From JAQBQH01 sp035607415 (GTDB lineage: Bacteria > Myxococcota_A > Polyangia > Palsa-1104): a DNA stretch of 64,000 bases. Under the pieces are notes generated by a model. That model worked only from the letters and a program-made list of their open reading frames with translations, searched no databases and had not been told where the DNA came from. The translations under genes were made by a program, and so were the position numbers. Below, in pieces: positions 1 through 7,606 of the stretch (positions within the stretch are counted from its first letter, which is position 1; the number at the start of each line of letters is the position of its first letter). Location of the stretch: positions 124,001-188,000 of the forward strand of contig DATNAQ010000044.1 of NCBI GenBank assembly GCA_035607415.1, written 5' to 3'.

Positions 1-1
1 C

Positions 2-790
2 ATGGACCTCGGATTGGATGGGAAGCGTGCGTTCGTCGCCGGATCTTCGTCCGGCATCGGGCGCGCGGTCGCGGCGGGTCTGCTCGCCGAAGGCGCGCAC
101 GTCGTCGTCAACGGGCGTAACGCCGAGAAGCTGGAGAAGACGCGCAAGGAGCTCGAGACCGAATACGGGCCGCGCGTGCACGCGGTCGTGGCCGACGTGT
201 CGAACGGCGACGCGGCAGCGGCGGCGGTGCGCGAGGCGGTGACGCGGCTCGGCGGGCTCGACGTGCTTTTCACGAATTCCGGAGGACCGCCGGCGGGGCT
301 GTTCGAGTCGCTGGAGGAGACGGCGTGGCGCCGCGCCGTCGAGCTGCTGCTCTTCTCGACGGTGCGCATGGTCAAGGAGGCGCTGCCGTCGCTCGGCAAG
401 TCGGCGCAGCCGCGCATCGTGCACCTGGCGTCGCTGACCGTGAAGCAGCCGGTGCATGGCCTCGTGCTGTCGAACGCGGTGCGCGCGGCGGTGGTGGGCC
501 TGGCCAAGTCGCTGTCGCAGGAGCTGGCCGAGCGCCAGATCCTGGTGAACGTGGTAGCGCCCGGCATCATCGACACCGAGCGCGTGCGCGAGCTCGACGA
601 GGCCAACGCGGCGGCGCAGAAGCGCTCGGTCGAGGAGGTGGCGGGCGAGCGGGTCAAGACGATCCCGCTCGCGCGCATGGGCAAAGCCGAGGAGGTCGCG
701 GCGCTCGTCGTGTTCCTGGCGTCGGCGCGCGCGAGCTACATCACGGGCTCCACCATCGCCGTCGACGGCGGGCTCATCCGCGGCGTGTAG
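2..790 (+). CDS. SDR-family oxidoreductase with altered catalytic dyad
   Basis: 262-residue Rossmann-fold short-chain dehydrogenase/reductase, the usual length for a classical SDR. The cofactor motif AGSSSGIG lies at residues 13-20, an NSGG motif near 92-95, and the C-terminal tail ITGSTIAVDGG is typical of FabG-like reductases. The catalytic Ser144 is present, but the positions expected for Tyr and Lys (13 and 17 residues later) hold Ser157 and Arg161 in the segment LSNAVR. Such divergent 3-ketoacyl-reductase-like SDRs exist, but substrate and activity cannot be inferred. The ATG lies at the second base of the window, so upstream signals are not visible; the N-terminus aligns well with the family, so the protein is probably complete. 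Confidence 0.85.
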   Translation: MDLGLDGKRAFVAGSSSGIGRAVAAGLLAEGAHVVVNGRNAEKLEKTRKELETEYGPRVHAVVADVSNGDAAAAAVREAVTRLGGLDVLFTNSGGPPAGLFESLEETAWRRAVELLLFSTVRMVKEALPSLGKSAQPRIVHLASLTVKQPVHGLVLSNAVRAAVVGLAKSLSQELAERQILVNVVAPGIIDTERVRELDEANAAAQKRSVEEVAGERVKTIPLARMGKAEEVAALVVFLASARASYITGSTIAVDGGLIRGV

Positions 791-808
791 CTCGGTCGGG
801 CCGCGCGG

Positions 809-1267
809 TCAGCGGCCGCCCTTCTCCCACTGCTGCGTCGCCTCGAGCGGCTTGCCCGTCTCGAGGTAGCTCTTCAGGCTCGACAAAATCGCGCTCCACC
901 CTTCGCGCACCTCGGGCGGGAGCTCGCCTTCGTGGACGATCTGCAGGCGCACGTTGCCGGGCGTCACCTGCTTGAGCGTGAAGGTCACGGTGGTGGCGGG
1001 CGCGCTCGGCATGCCCGGCCGCTCGTGCTGCCACGAGTACGACAACAGGAGCGGCGGATCGCACTCGAGCACGACGCCGTGCACGCCGTCGTCGCCGTCG
1101 CGGCCGCGGACCTTGAAGCGCACCGGCGAGCCCTTCTTCCAGTCGCTCTCGACGATGCGCCCGGCCCAATACTCCTGCGTGAACTTTCCGTCGGTGAGCG
1201 CGGCGAACACCTTCTCCGCCGTGCTGGCGATGTAGCTGACGTGCACGAAGCTCGGCTTCTCACTCAT
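809..1267 (-). CDS. SRPBCC (AHSA1-like) domain protein
   Basis: 152-residue START/SRPBCC-fold protein of the AHSA1 type (AHA1 C-terminal-like): it opens with FVHVSYIASTAEKVFAALTD and contains the W-x-G region followed by a VRGRDGDDGVHGVVLECDPP strand pair. These proteins bind hydrophobic ligands in a helix-grip cavity; the ligand here is unknown. Its ATG overlaps the end of the upstream ArsR gene by 8 bp, so the two are translated as one unit. ArsR plus SRPBCC pairs are a recurrent operon type in which the ArsR protein represses its own operon. Family call firm, function unknown. Confidence 0.85.
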   Translation of the reverse strand: MSEKPSFVHVSYIASTAEKVFAALTDGKFTQEYWAGRIVESDWKKGSPVRFKVRGRDGDDGVHGVVLECDPPLLLSYSWQHERPGMPSAPATTVTFTLKQVTPGNVRLQIVHEGELPPEVREGWSAILSSLKSYLETGKPLEATQQWEKGGR

Positions 1268-1589
1268 TTTCGTCCTCCAGTCGTTTCTTGAGATCGGCGA
1301 GCGCGCGCACGCGGCCGCGCTCGAACTTGTCGATCCAGCGCGTGGCGATGGCGTGAATCGGCGCCGGGTTGAGGTAGTGCAGCTTCTCGCGCCCGCGCCA
1401 CGTGACGGCCACGAGGTTCGCCTCCTCGAGGAGCGCGAGGTGCTTGGAGACTGCCTGGCGGGTCATGTCGAGCGACACGCAGAGCTCGCCGAGCGTCTGC
1501 CCGTTCTCGGCGTGGAGCCGATCGAGCAGGCGCCGGCGCGTTTGGTCGGCGAGCGCCCTCCAAACGGCGTCGTCATCATCGGCAGGCAC
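1260..1589 (-). CDS. ArsR/SmtB-family transcriptional regulator
   Basis: 109-residue winged-helix repressor. The N-terminus DDAVWRALADQTRRRLLDRL is the classical ArsR opening, followed by the recognition helix region LGELCVSLDMTRQAVSKHLALLEEANLV and a wing REKLHYLNP. No metal-binding CxC is present, which fits the SdpR-like, non-metal branch that partners with SRPBCC genes. The predicted start is GTG at 1589. A TTGACA -35 box and a perfect palindrome lie directly upstream, and the predicted transcription start falls close to the GTG, so the mRNA may be leaderless. It very likely autoregulates the ArsR-SRPBCC operon. Confidence 0.88.
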   Translation of the reverse strand: MPADDDDAVWRALADQTRRRLLDRLHAENGQTLGELCVSLDMTRQAVSKHLALLEEANLVAVTWRGREKLHYLNPAPIHAIATRWIDKFERGRVRALADLKKRLEDENE

Positions 1590-1594
1590 GCCGC

Positions 1595-1626
1595 GATATA
1601 TGCAACCGTTTGGTTGCCTATGTCAA
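1595..1626 (-). promoter_or_regulatory. ArsR operon promoter with embedded operator
   Basis: On the minus strand a perfect TTGACA -35 box (1626-1621) is followed by an AT-rich -10-like element at about 1602-1595. The spacer contains the palindrome GCAACC-GTTT-GGTTGC (plus-strand 1602-1617, 6-bp arms, 4-bp centre). A repressor bound there would block RNA polymerase. The half-site resembles operators known for the SRPBCC-linked ArsR group (inference). The -10 assignment is loose. Confidence 0.65.
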
Positions 1627-1636
1627 GCCGGATTTT

Positions 1637-4570
1637 CTAGGGGTGAAACGGCGCGCGCCAGCCGTTGCCGTCGACGTCGACGAACACGGGGTTGGTGAAG
1701 GCCATGGCGCCGACGCCGACGTCCTGCGTGTCGCCGCTGATGAGCCGATCGATCGAGGCGCTCTTGGCGTCGACACCGGCGGGGATCGTGGGGAACATGC
1801 CGAGCGTGCCCGAAGCGCGCGCGACGACCCACAGGTCCTTGCCGCTGCCGCCCGCGCGCTCGAGCGCGAGGATCTGATCGGGCGTGACGTCCGAGACGTC
1901 GAGCAAGATCGACTGCTTGCCACCCGAGAGCGTCGCGGTGAGCGGCCGCGTGCCGCCGATGGCGCCGGCGCAGCGGGCCGGCGGCGTGGCGCGCGAGCTG
2001 AAGCAGACGACCGGCGTCATCGTCGGCGCCGCGGCGCCCTTCGGCGTCGGCACGTCGAAGCTGGCGTTGGCGAAGAGCTCGACGGTGTCGACCGCCAACC
2101 ACGCGGCGCTCGTGACCTCGACGTGAATGGCGAGCGGCCCCGAGGCGTGCGTGGCGGTGCGGCCGATCTTGGCGCCGTCGACGGTGAGCTGGACGAAGGG
2201 CCCGTTGGTGACGACGACGTCGCGCGGCGCCACGCCCGACACGGTGTTGGCCACGTCGTCGACGACGCCGGCCTGCAGCGCGGCCGCGGAGTCGTCGGGC
2301 ACGGCCACGAGCGTGCGCGGCAGCCCCGCCGGCACCGAGTACCACTGGTGCGAGTCGGAGTCGCCCACCGCCGTCGGCGTGAAGCCGAACGACAAAAAGT
2401 CCATCCAGTCTCGCAGGTTGGCGTCGACGAGCTCGTCGACGACCTCGCCGTTCTGCGCCACGAGGTGGAAGCCGTTGTACACCTCGACCGAATCGAACTT
2501 GTCGCTGAACAGCGGCGCCCCGTCGGCGAGCCCGAGCACCTCGGGCGCGAGCGGCGCCGCCGCCTGGTTGCCGCCGAAGCTGCGCGCGGCGAAGTCGAAG
2601 CTGAGCCCGGCGCGATCGAAGTTCTGCTGGAAGTTGGAGAACGCGCCGCCCGGGGCGCGCGGATGGTTCACCTGCACCACGCGCGCGCCGAGGGTGCGCA
2701 GCCCGTCGAAGATGTCGCCCGGCGACAGGTCGGGGCCGTTCTCGCCGCCGGCCCAGTCGAGGGCGCCGCCGTTGGGCGAGTTGGGATCGACGCGCAGCGG
2801 CCAGCCGATGAAGTGGCCGTAGTCCCACGGCGTGACCTCGACGCCGACGGCGGAGTCGAGCAGGCCGCGCACGCCGAGCGCGTCGAGCAGCGGGCCGTAG
2901 TCGAAGTGCACGTCGTGCTCCGACGAGCTGATGAAGTCGACGCCCTCGGCGAGATAGCCGACCACGCGATCCTCGGGCGGCACCGGCGCGTCGGGCGAGA
3001 GGTACGTGTGCTGATGGAAGTCGCACGCGAGATAGCCGGGCGTCGGCGCCACGTGATCGATCATGGCGTCGATGTGCGCGCCGGCGGCGGGCACGTCGAT
3101 CACCTGCTCGAAGCGGCTCCACTCCGGGCCGCGCGAGACGACCACGCGATAGTGTCCGGCGGCGAGCGGGATCGGATGGTCCCACTGATCGCCGACCGAC
3201 GAGTCGCCGGCGCGCGAGTGCTGTACCGCCGCCAGGCCGTACGGCGTCGGATCCTTCGAGATGTCGCGGAAGCGGCCGTCGGGCACGTTCGGCGGCGCGC
3301 CGACGATGCTGATCTTGCCCGGGCTCGAGGCGCCGCTCGGGTCCTTGATGGTGAACGACAGCGGCGCCGACGGCGGCACCGCGAGATCGACGGTCGTGTC
3401 GGCGTGCAGCGAGAGCGGCTGCGCCGGCGAGCGGCGATAGCCGTCGCCCTCGGCCTGGATGGTGTAGTCGCCGACGGGCAAGAGGCCCGCGAAGTGGCCG
3501 TCACTGCCGGCGTTGGCGACGGTGATGGCGTCGTTGCCGCTCGATACGAGCACGCGCGCGCCCGGCTCGGTGGTGCCCGAGAAGTGCGCGGCGGTCACGT
3601 CGGCTCCGCTCAACGTCTGGCCGCTGATGTCGGCGACATCGTTGCCGACGAGCAGATCGACCTCGCGCGTGGCCGTGCCGTTCTTCTTGATCGCCAGCGT
3701 CTGCCCCGCTTCGCCGAGCGCGTCGGAGAGCTCCTCGACGCCCTGGATCTCGACGTCGACGCCGGCGACGGGAAACGCGGCGGTGACGTCACCCGGCGGC
3801 GTGAGGCCGTAGGCGATGCCGCGGCCGAGCAGCGCCGCGTAGTGGCCCGGCGGCGTGCCGCCCGAGACGACCGCGCTGATGTCGGCCTCGCCGAAGCCGC
3901 CGATCGGGTGGAACGGCTCGATCTGCGCGCCGGTGTCGCTGAGCGAGCCCCACGTCGTCTTCTCGTCGGCGCCGCTGCCGTTGTAGATGGTGTAGATGAT
4001 CTGAAGGCGCGTCTGGCCGGGCATGAGGATGTAGGTGACGGCGGCCTGCATCTTCAGATCGACGTCGGCGCGATAGTCGTCCTGCACCGCGAGCGCGAAG
4101 CCGCCGAGCCCGACGACGTCGATGAAGTCGTTCTTCGCGTCGTGGCCCCAGAAGCGCAGCACCGCGGGGCCGCCTTTGCTGCCGTCGCGCACGATCTCGG
4201 CGCGATCGAACGCGAAGGTGCGGCCGAGCTGCAGGAACGCCGAGACCTCGCCGAGCTGATCGCCCGCCGGCGAGGCGACGCGATCGGCGTCGATGACGTT
4301 GCCGCCGAACGGGCAGGGACCGATGGCGCGTCCCGGCGCCTGCACGACGAAGCGCACCTTGTCGTTGCGCATGAAGTAGTCGCCGACGAGGCCTTGCGAC
4401 GCCGGGCCGGCCACGCGCTCCTGATCGAAGTTGCCGGCGTCGAGGCGGCCGGCGGCGGCGATCGGCGCGCCGCCTTCCGCAGGCAGCGACGGCAGCGCCG
4501 CTGCGAGCGGGCTCGTGTTATTGCAACCGACGCAGGCCAGGAGCAAAAGTGACGGCAGCGTGACGCGCAT
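1637..4570 (-). CDS. Secreted PHP-domain lipoprotein (CehA/McbA-like metallohydrolase)
   Basis: 977-residue lipoprotein: the signal sequence ends in LLLACVGC, predicting lipidation of the Cys and export. The N-terminal half has beta-rich segments including a carboxypeptidase-regulatory-like region (VLVSSGNDAITVANAGSDGH to VGDYTIQAEGDGY, near residues 345-380). A PHP metal site starts near residue 515: DFHQHT, then SSEHD, a later VNHPR and GDSDSH, which together form the expected His/Asp/Glu set of a CehA/McbA-type phosphoesterase/hydrolase domain. The substrate is unknown. It starts at ATG 4570, back to back with the YdcF-like gene; the two ATG codons could overlap in one CATG, so one of the starts may lie further in. 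No operon partner on this strand. Confidence 0.82.
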   Translation of the reverse strand: MRVTLPSLLLLACVGCNNTSPLAAALPSLPAEGGAPIAAAGRLDAGNFDQERVAGPASQGLVGDYFMRNDKVRFVVQAPGRAIGPCPFGGNVIDADRVASPAGDQLGEVSAFLQLGRTFAFDRAEIVRDGSKGGPAVLRFWGHDAKNDFIDVVGLGGFALAVQDDYRADVDLKMQAAVTYILMPGQTRLQIIYTIYNGSGADEKTTWGSLSDTGAQIEPFHPIGGFGEADISAVVSGGTPPGHYAALLGRGIAYGLTPPGDVTAAFPVAGVDVEIQGVEELSDALGEAGQTLAIKKNGTATREVDLLVGNDVADISGQTLSGADVTAAHFSGTTEPGARVLVSSGNDAITVANAGSDGHFAGLLPVGDYTIQAEGDGYRRSPAQPLSLHADTTVDLAVPPSAPLSFTIKDPSGASSPGKISIVGAPPNVPDGRFRDISKDPTPYGLAAVQHSRAGDSSVGDQWDHPIPLAAGHYRVVVSRGPEWSRFEQVIDVPAAGAHIDAMIDHVAPTPGYLACDFHQHTYLSPDAPVPPEDRVVGYLAEGVDFISSSEHDVHFDYGPLLDALGVRGLLDSAVGVEVTPWDYGHFIGWPLRVDPNSPNGGALDWAGGENGPDLSPGDIFDGLRTLGARVVQVNHPRAPGGAFSNFQQNFDRAGLSFDFAARSFGGNQAAAPLAPEVLGLADGAPLFSDKFDSVEVYNGFHLVAQNGEVVDELVDANLRDWMDFLSFGFTPTAVGDSDSHQWYSVPAGLPRTLVAVPDDSAAALQAGVVDDVANTVSGVAPRDVVVTNGPFVQLTVDGAKIGRTATHASGPLAIHVEVTSAAWLAVDTVELFANASFDVPTPKGAAAPTMTPVVCFSSRATPPARCAGAIGGTRPLTATLSGGKQSILLDVSDVTPDQILALERAGGSGKDLWVVARASGTLGMFPTIPAGVDAKSASIDRLISGDTQDVGVGAMAFTNPVFVDVDGNGWRAPFHP

Positions 4571-5186
4571 GGTTCGACCACTCTACGCCAACGCATCAGA
4601 ATGTCGATGCCGTCCGGTGCACCGCGGCGTGGCCGTCGACGCGACGGAGCTCAACCGCGGTTGGCGCGGCATCGACACGAGCCGGCGCTGGCCGTTCGTG
4701 ATCGTGCCCGGCTTCACGCCGCGGCTCGGCTGGTCGCGGGGGCTGCATCCCGAGGCGGCGGCGCGGCTCGCCGAGGCGGCGCTGGTGCTCGACGCCGGGC
4801 TCACCTCGACGATCATCGTGTCGGGCGGCGCCGTGCACTCGCAAGACAACGAGGCGGTGCTGATGCGACAGTGGCTGCTCGCGCGCGGGGTCGATGAGCG
4901 CGCGATCCTCGTCGAGCCGTGCGCGCGCCACACGACGACGAACCTGCGCAACGCCGGACGCATGGTGCTCGCCGCCGGCGCCAGCGAGGCGTTGATCGTG
5001 ACCAACGGCTTGCAGACCTACTACCTCGCCTTTCCGTGGCGCTCGGGATTTCACGCGCGCTGTCTCGCCGAGCTCGGCTTTCGCGTCGGCGCGCTCGAGT
5101 GGCTGGGGCCGATGGCGGTCGCGTTCCGCCCGTCGGCGGCGGTGTTCCGCGCGTCGTGGAAAGAGACGCGCGCGGGCGATCCGTAG
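4569..5186 (+). CDS. YdcF-like (DUF218) family protein
   Basis: About 205 residues with the DUF218/YdcF Rossmann-like core: strand WPFVIVPGFTPR, the segment VLDAGLTSTIIVSGGAVH, then QDNEAVLMRQWLLARGVDERAILVEPCARHTTTNLRNAG and ALIVTNGLQTYYLAFPWRSGFHA. YdcF proteins are poorly characterised; some act in envelope or polysaccharide biology and E. coli YdcF binds SAM. No membrane helix is obvious. The start is uncertain: ATG 4569 overlaps the divergent lipoprotein start, while in-frame GTG codons at 4617 and 4629 would leave room for promoters; the conserved domain begins after 4629 in all cases. Confidence 0.75.
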   Translation: MVRPLYANASECRCRPVHRGVAVDATELNRGWRGIDTSRRWPFVIVPGFTPRLGWSRGLHPEAAARLAEAALVLDAGLTSTIIVSGGAVHSQDNEAVLMRQWLLARGVDERAILVEPCARHTTTNLRNAGRMVLAAGASEALIVTNGLQTYYLAFPWRSGFHARCLAELGFRVGALEWLGPMAVAFRPSAAVFRASWKETRAGDP

Positions 5187-5191
5187 CGCGG

Positions 5192-5740
5192 CTACCGCGG
5201 GTCGGCGAGGATGCGCTTGTCGAAGTCGCGCCAGATGCGCTTGTCGTCCCGGCAATCGTAGGTGCGGCAGATCGCCGGGCGCCGCTCGTAGATGCCGCAG
5301 CGGCGCGTGTCGGGCTCGGAGTGCACGCAGTAGCCGTCGTCGCGCTTGCGCAGGCGATACGGGCGCGAGTAGTCCCACTGCACCACGCGCTCGTCGAGAT
5401 CCTGCGCCGAGCAAAAGACGGTGAGCGTGCAGCAGCGCGCCTTGCAGATCGGAATGATCGACGCGCAGTCGATCTCGGACATCTTCACCGCGTACTTGTC
5501 GACGGCTTCGCCGAGCTTCACGGCCGGCGGCTCCTCCTCGAGGAGCAGCTTCTGCGCGTCGAGCGCCCGCTGGCGGCGCCGCTCGTATTCGGCCGGCGGC
5601 AGCACGCCGTGCGCGACCAGGGTTTGGACGAGCGCGGTCAGCGTGGCGGCGACATCCGCGCTCTCCAGGCGGCGCTCGACCAGCGTGTGGTTGAGGAACC
5701 GGAGCGCCTCCTCCAGCTCGCTCCGGAGCGTGTCGGACAT
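5192..5740 (-). CDS. YkgJ-family cysteine cluster protein
   Basis: 182 residues from the ATG at 5740 (MSDTLRSELEEALRFLNHTL). The C-terminal half carries the Cys pattern of the YkgJ/UPF0153 family: CASIIPICKARCC, then VFCSAQDLDE, YCVHSEPDTRRCGIYERRPAICRTYDCRDDKR. These clusters probably bind zinc or an iron-sulfur centre; no reaction is established. The coding strand opposes the YdcF gene and ends 5 bp from it (convergent). An upstream in-frame extension to 5803 exists but runs into the promoter region of the divergent receiver gene and has no family support. Confidence 0.8.
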   Translation of the reverse strand: MSDTLRSELEEALRFLNHTLVERRLESADVAATLTALVQTLVAHGVLPPAEYERRRQRALDAQKLLLEEEPPAVKLGEAVDKYAVKMSEIDCASIIPICKARCCTLTVFCSAQDLDERVVQWDYSRPYRLRKRDDGYCVHSEPDTRRCGIYERRPAICRTYDCRDDKRIWRDFDKRILADPR

Positions 5741-5791
5741 TGCGCAAGTATGCACCGGGACGTGGCTTTCCGCACCGCCTGATGACAGGAC

Positions 5792-5820
5792 TTGAAATGG
5801 CACGGCGGGACGCCTAGTTT
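5792..5820 (+). promoter_or_regulatory. Sigma-70-like promoter of the receiver gene
   Basis: TTGAAA (5792-5797), a 17-bp spacer and TAGTTT (5815-5820). The start expected 7 bp downstream is 5827, exactly the GTG start codon, and no Shine-Dalgarno sequence is present. This predicts a leaderless mRNA. Confidence 0.55.
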
Positions 5821-5826
5821 CTGCGT

Positions 5827-6216
5827 GTGCCCGCTAACATCCTCATCGTCGAGGATGACCCCGACATCCTCAGCTCGCTCGCGGAAGCCATCCGCGAGGA
5901 AGGCTTCGAGGTCGAGACGGCCGCCAATGGCTACCAGGCGCTGACGCGTCTGGAGTCGCAGCTGCCCGATCTCATCTTCCTCGATCTGATGATGCCACTC
6001 ATGGACGGCTGGAAGTTCCTCGAAGTGGCGCGCGGGCGCTTTCCTGCGTGGAGGGCGCCGGTCGTGCTGCTTTCGGCGGTGCACAACCTGACCGAAGAGG
6101 CGCAGCGCCTCGGCGTGACCGCGTTTCTGTCGAAGCCGTTCGACCTCGAAGACGTGCAGCGGATGGCGCACACCCTCGTCGCGCAGCGACCCGAAGGGCC
6201 GCGCCAGGGCGCTTGA
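5827..6216 (+). CDS. Stand-alone response regulator receiver protein
   Basis: 129-residue CheY-like receiver without output domain. Acidic pair EDDPD at residues 8-12, phosphoacceptor Asp in LIFLDLMMPLMDGW near residue 54-58, Ser in VVLLSAV and Lys in FLSKPFDLEDV complete the receiver signature. It would relay phosphate from a histidine kinase to another protein; no kinase is adjacent, so the partner is unknown. GTG start with the predicted transcription start on the same base. Its TGA stop codon lies inside the -35 box of the following tRNA-Leu promoter. Confidence 0.9.
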   Translation: MPANILIVEDDPDILSSLAEAIREEGFEVETAANGYQALTRLESQLPDLIFLDLMMPLMDGWKFLEVARGRFPAWRAPVVLLSAVHNLTEEAQRLGVTAFLSKPFDLEDVQRMAHTLVAQRPEGPRQGA

Positions 6217-6241
6217 CAGTCGCGAAGCTTGCGACTAGCTT
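6213..6241 (+). promoter_or_regulatory. tRNA-Leu promoter
   Basis: Consensus -35 TTGACA (6213-6218), a 17-bp spacer and a -10-like TAGCTT (6236-6241); transcription would start near 6248, 7 nt before the mature tRNA. The -35 box contains the TGA stop codon of the preceding receiver gene. Confidence 0.7.
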
Positions 6242-6254
6242 TCTCCCGCTTCAC

Positions 6255-6336
<82 letters not shown>

Positions 6337-6363
6337 CCCAGCCCTTCTCTCCCCTCACCAAAA

Positions 6364-6395
6364 ACGAGCCGGATCTCATGACGACGAGCCGGATC
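6364..6395 (+). repeat. 12-bp direct repeat across a start codon
   Basis: ACGAGCCGGATC occurs at 6364-6375 and again at 6384-6395, on either side of the ATG (6378) of the dienelactone hydrolase gene. It may be a small local duplication that rebuilt the 5' end; no function is implied. Confidence 0.6.
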
Positions 6396-7148
6396 CAGGT
6401 AGCGACGAGCGACGGACCGTGCACGACCGAAGTCGTCGTCCCCGACGGCAATGGGCCGTGGCCCGCGGTGATCGTCTTCTTCGACGCCGCCGGACTGAGG
6501 CCCGCGCAGACGCGCATCGCCGAGCGGATCGCCAAGAGCGGCTACGTGGTGCTTCAGCCCGATCTGTTCCATCGCTCGCCGCCGCTGTCGGCGCTGCTCG
6601 GCGAGAACGTCACGCTCGGGACGCTGCAAAGGGTCTTTCAAGATCCCGAGCTGCGCGGCAAGTTCATGGCGACGTACTACATGCCCGCGCTCGCCTACGC
6701 GAACCTCGAAAAGACGATCGGCGGGCTGCTCGACCACATCGCGAGCCGTCCCGACGTCGCCGGCGGCGTCGGCACGACCGGCTATTGCATGGGCGGCAAC
6801 GCGAGCTTCCGCACGGCGACGATCTTCGGTGATCGCATCGCGGCGACGGCGGCGTTCCATCCGGGCGGGTTGGTGACCGATCAGCCGGACAGCCCGCATA
6901 CGCGCGCCAAAGCGATCCGGTCGCGCGTGTACCTCGGGCCGGCGATCAATGACCTGCCGCCCGAAGCCGAAGCCAAGCTGCGCGCCGAGCTCGACGCCGG
7001 GCACGTGCGCTATCAGATCGAGCAGTACGACGCGAAGCACGGGTACGCCGTCGACGACGCGGCCGTCTACGATCGCGCCGCCGCCGAGCGCCACTACGCC
7101 GCGCTCGACGCGCTGTTCCGCGAAACGCTGCGCGCGTCCTCACGCTGA
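6378..7148 (+). CDS. Dienelactone hydrolase family protein
   Basis: 256-residue alpha/beta hydrolase of the dienelactone hydrolase family. The nucleophile elbow is GYCMGG with Cys137 as nucleophile, a candidate acid is Asp192 (AINDLPP) and the catalytic His is His221 in DAKHGYAV. The opening AVIVFFDAAGLRP and QPDLFHRSPP are typical of the family. The presence of Cys rather than Ser supports true DLH relatives, which open lactone rings in aromatic degradation, but no such pathway genes are nearby, so the substrate is unknown. It follows the tRNA and probably has its own promoter; no strong ribosome binding site is seen. Confidence 0.85.
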   Translation: MTTSRIQVATSDGPCTTEVVVPDGNGPWPAVIVFFDAAGLRPAQTRIAERIAKSGYVVLQPDLFHRSPPLSALLGENVTLGTLQRVFQDPELRGKFMATYYMPALAYANLEKTIGGLLDHIASRPDVAGGVGTTGYCMGGNASFRTATIFGDRIAATAAFHPGGLVTDQPDSPHTRAKAIRSRVYLGPAINDLPPEAEAKLRAELDAGHVRYQIEQYDAKHGYAVDDAAVYDRAAAERHYAALDALFRETLRASSR

Positions 7149-7152
7149 TCGT

Positions 7153-7460
7153 TCAGCAGCAGCTCGGTCGAGGATGGCGGCGCACGGCTTCGAGGCCGCC
7201 CAAGACGGCGAGGTCGTCGCCGCTCAGGCGCGTCTCGCTGCGGCCGCGCCGATCGTCGAGCTCGGAGCGTCTCGGGAGACAGCGTCAGCTGCGCGGCGGC
7301 CAGATCCTCGCGGCGTCGCCTCGAGCCGGCGCGCGACCTCCGACAGCGTCGATGACTGCAGCGGCGAGAAGCCGCCGAGCGGGAAGAACGGCACATAGGG
7401 AGTGCCCTGGCGTGCAGCGCCTTGCGGATGATCTGGTTCGCTCCTCCGGGCTTTTTTCAT
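7153..7460 (-). pseudogene. Decayed aldo/keto reductase, C-terminal remnant
   Basis: In the 458-bp gap between two plus-strand genes, the minus strand encodes a fragment with the aldo/keto reductase motif PYVPFFPLGGFSPLQSSTLS followed by EVARRLEATP (about 7400-7311). At 7310 the frame shifts and the text jumps to EDLAAAQLTLSPETL (7309-7265), the part that follows the active-site loop about 35 residues later in intact family members; a further frameshift gives ELDD and then a stop at 7155-7153. The N-terminal two thirds are absent. This is a truncated, internally deleted and frameshifted relic of an AKR gene. Confidence 0.75.
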
Positions 7461-7606
7461 ACGCCGTATCGAGCGCGCTCGATCACGGTGATTCAGGTCG
7501 CGTCAGATTCTCGTCGGAGACGCCGATCCGATCCTGCGCGAAAACGCGCCGGATCGCGCCGGCACGCCGGTTGCTCTCTTCGGCGCTCGAAACCGGAGGA
7601 TGACCC

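Noticed and set aside
1610..4552. 980-residue ORF on the plus strand opposite the PHP lipoprotein
   Set aside because: Its translation is Arg/Ala/Glu/Asp/Val-rich low-complexity text without domains, the typical antisense shadow of a high-GC gene; the minus strand has a lipobox and PHP motifs.
7445..7457. T run after GGGC as a terminator
   Set aside because: No matching upstream stem is present; the region is explained by the aldo/keto reductase relic.
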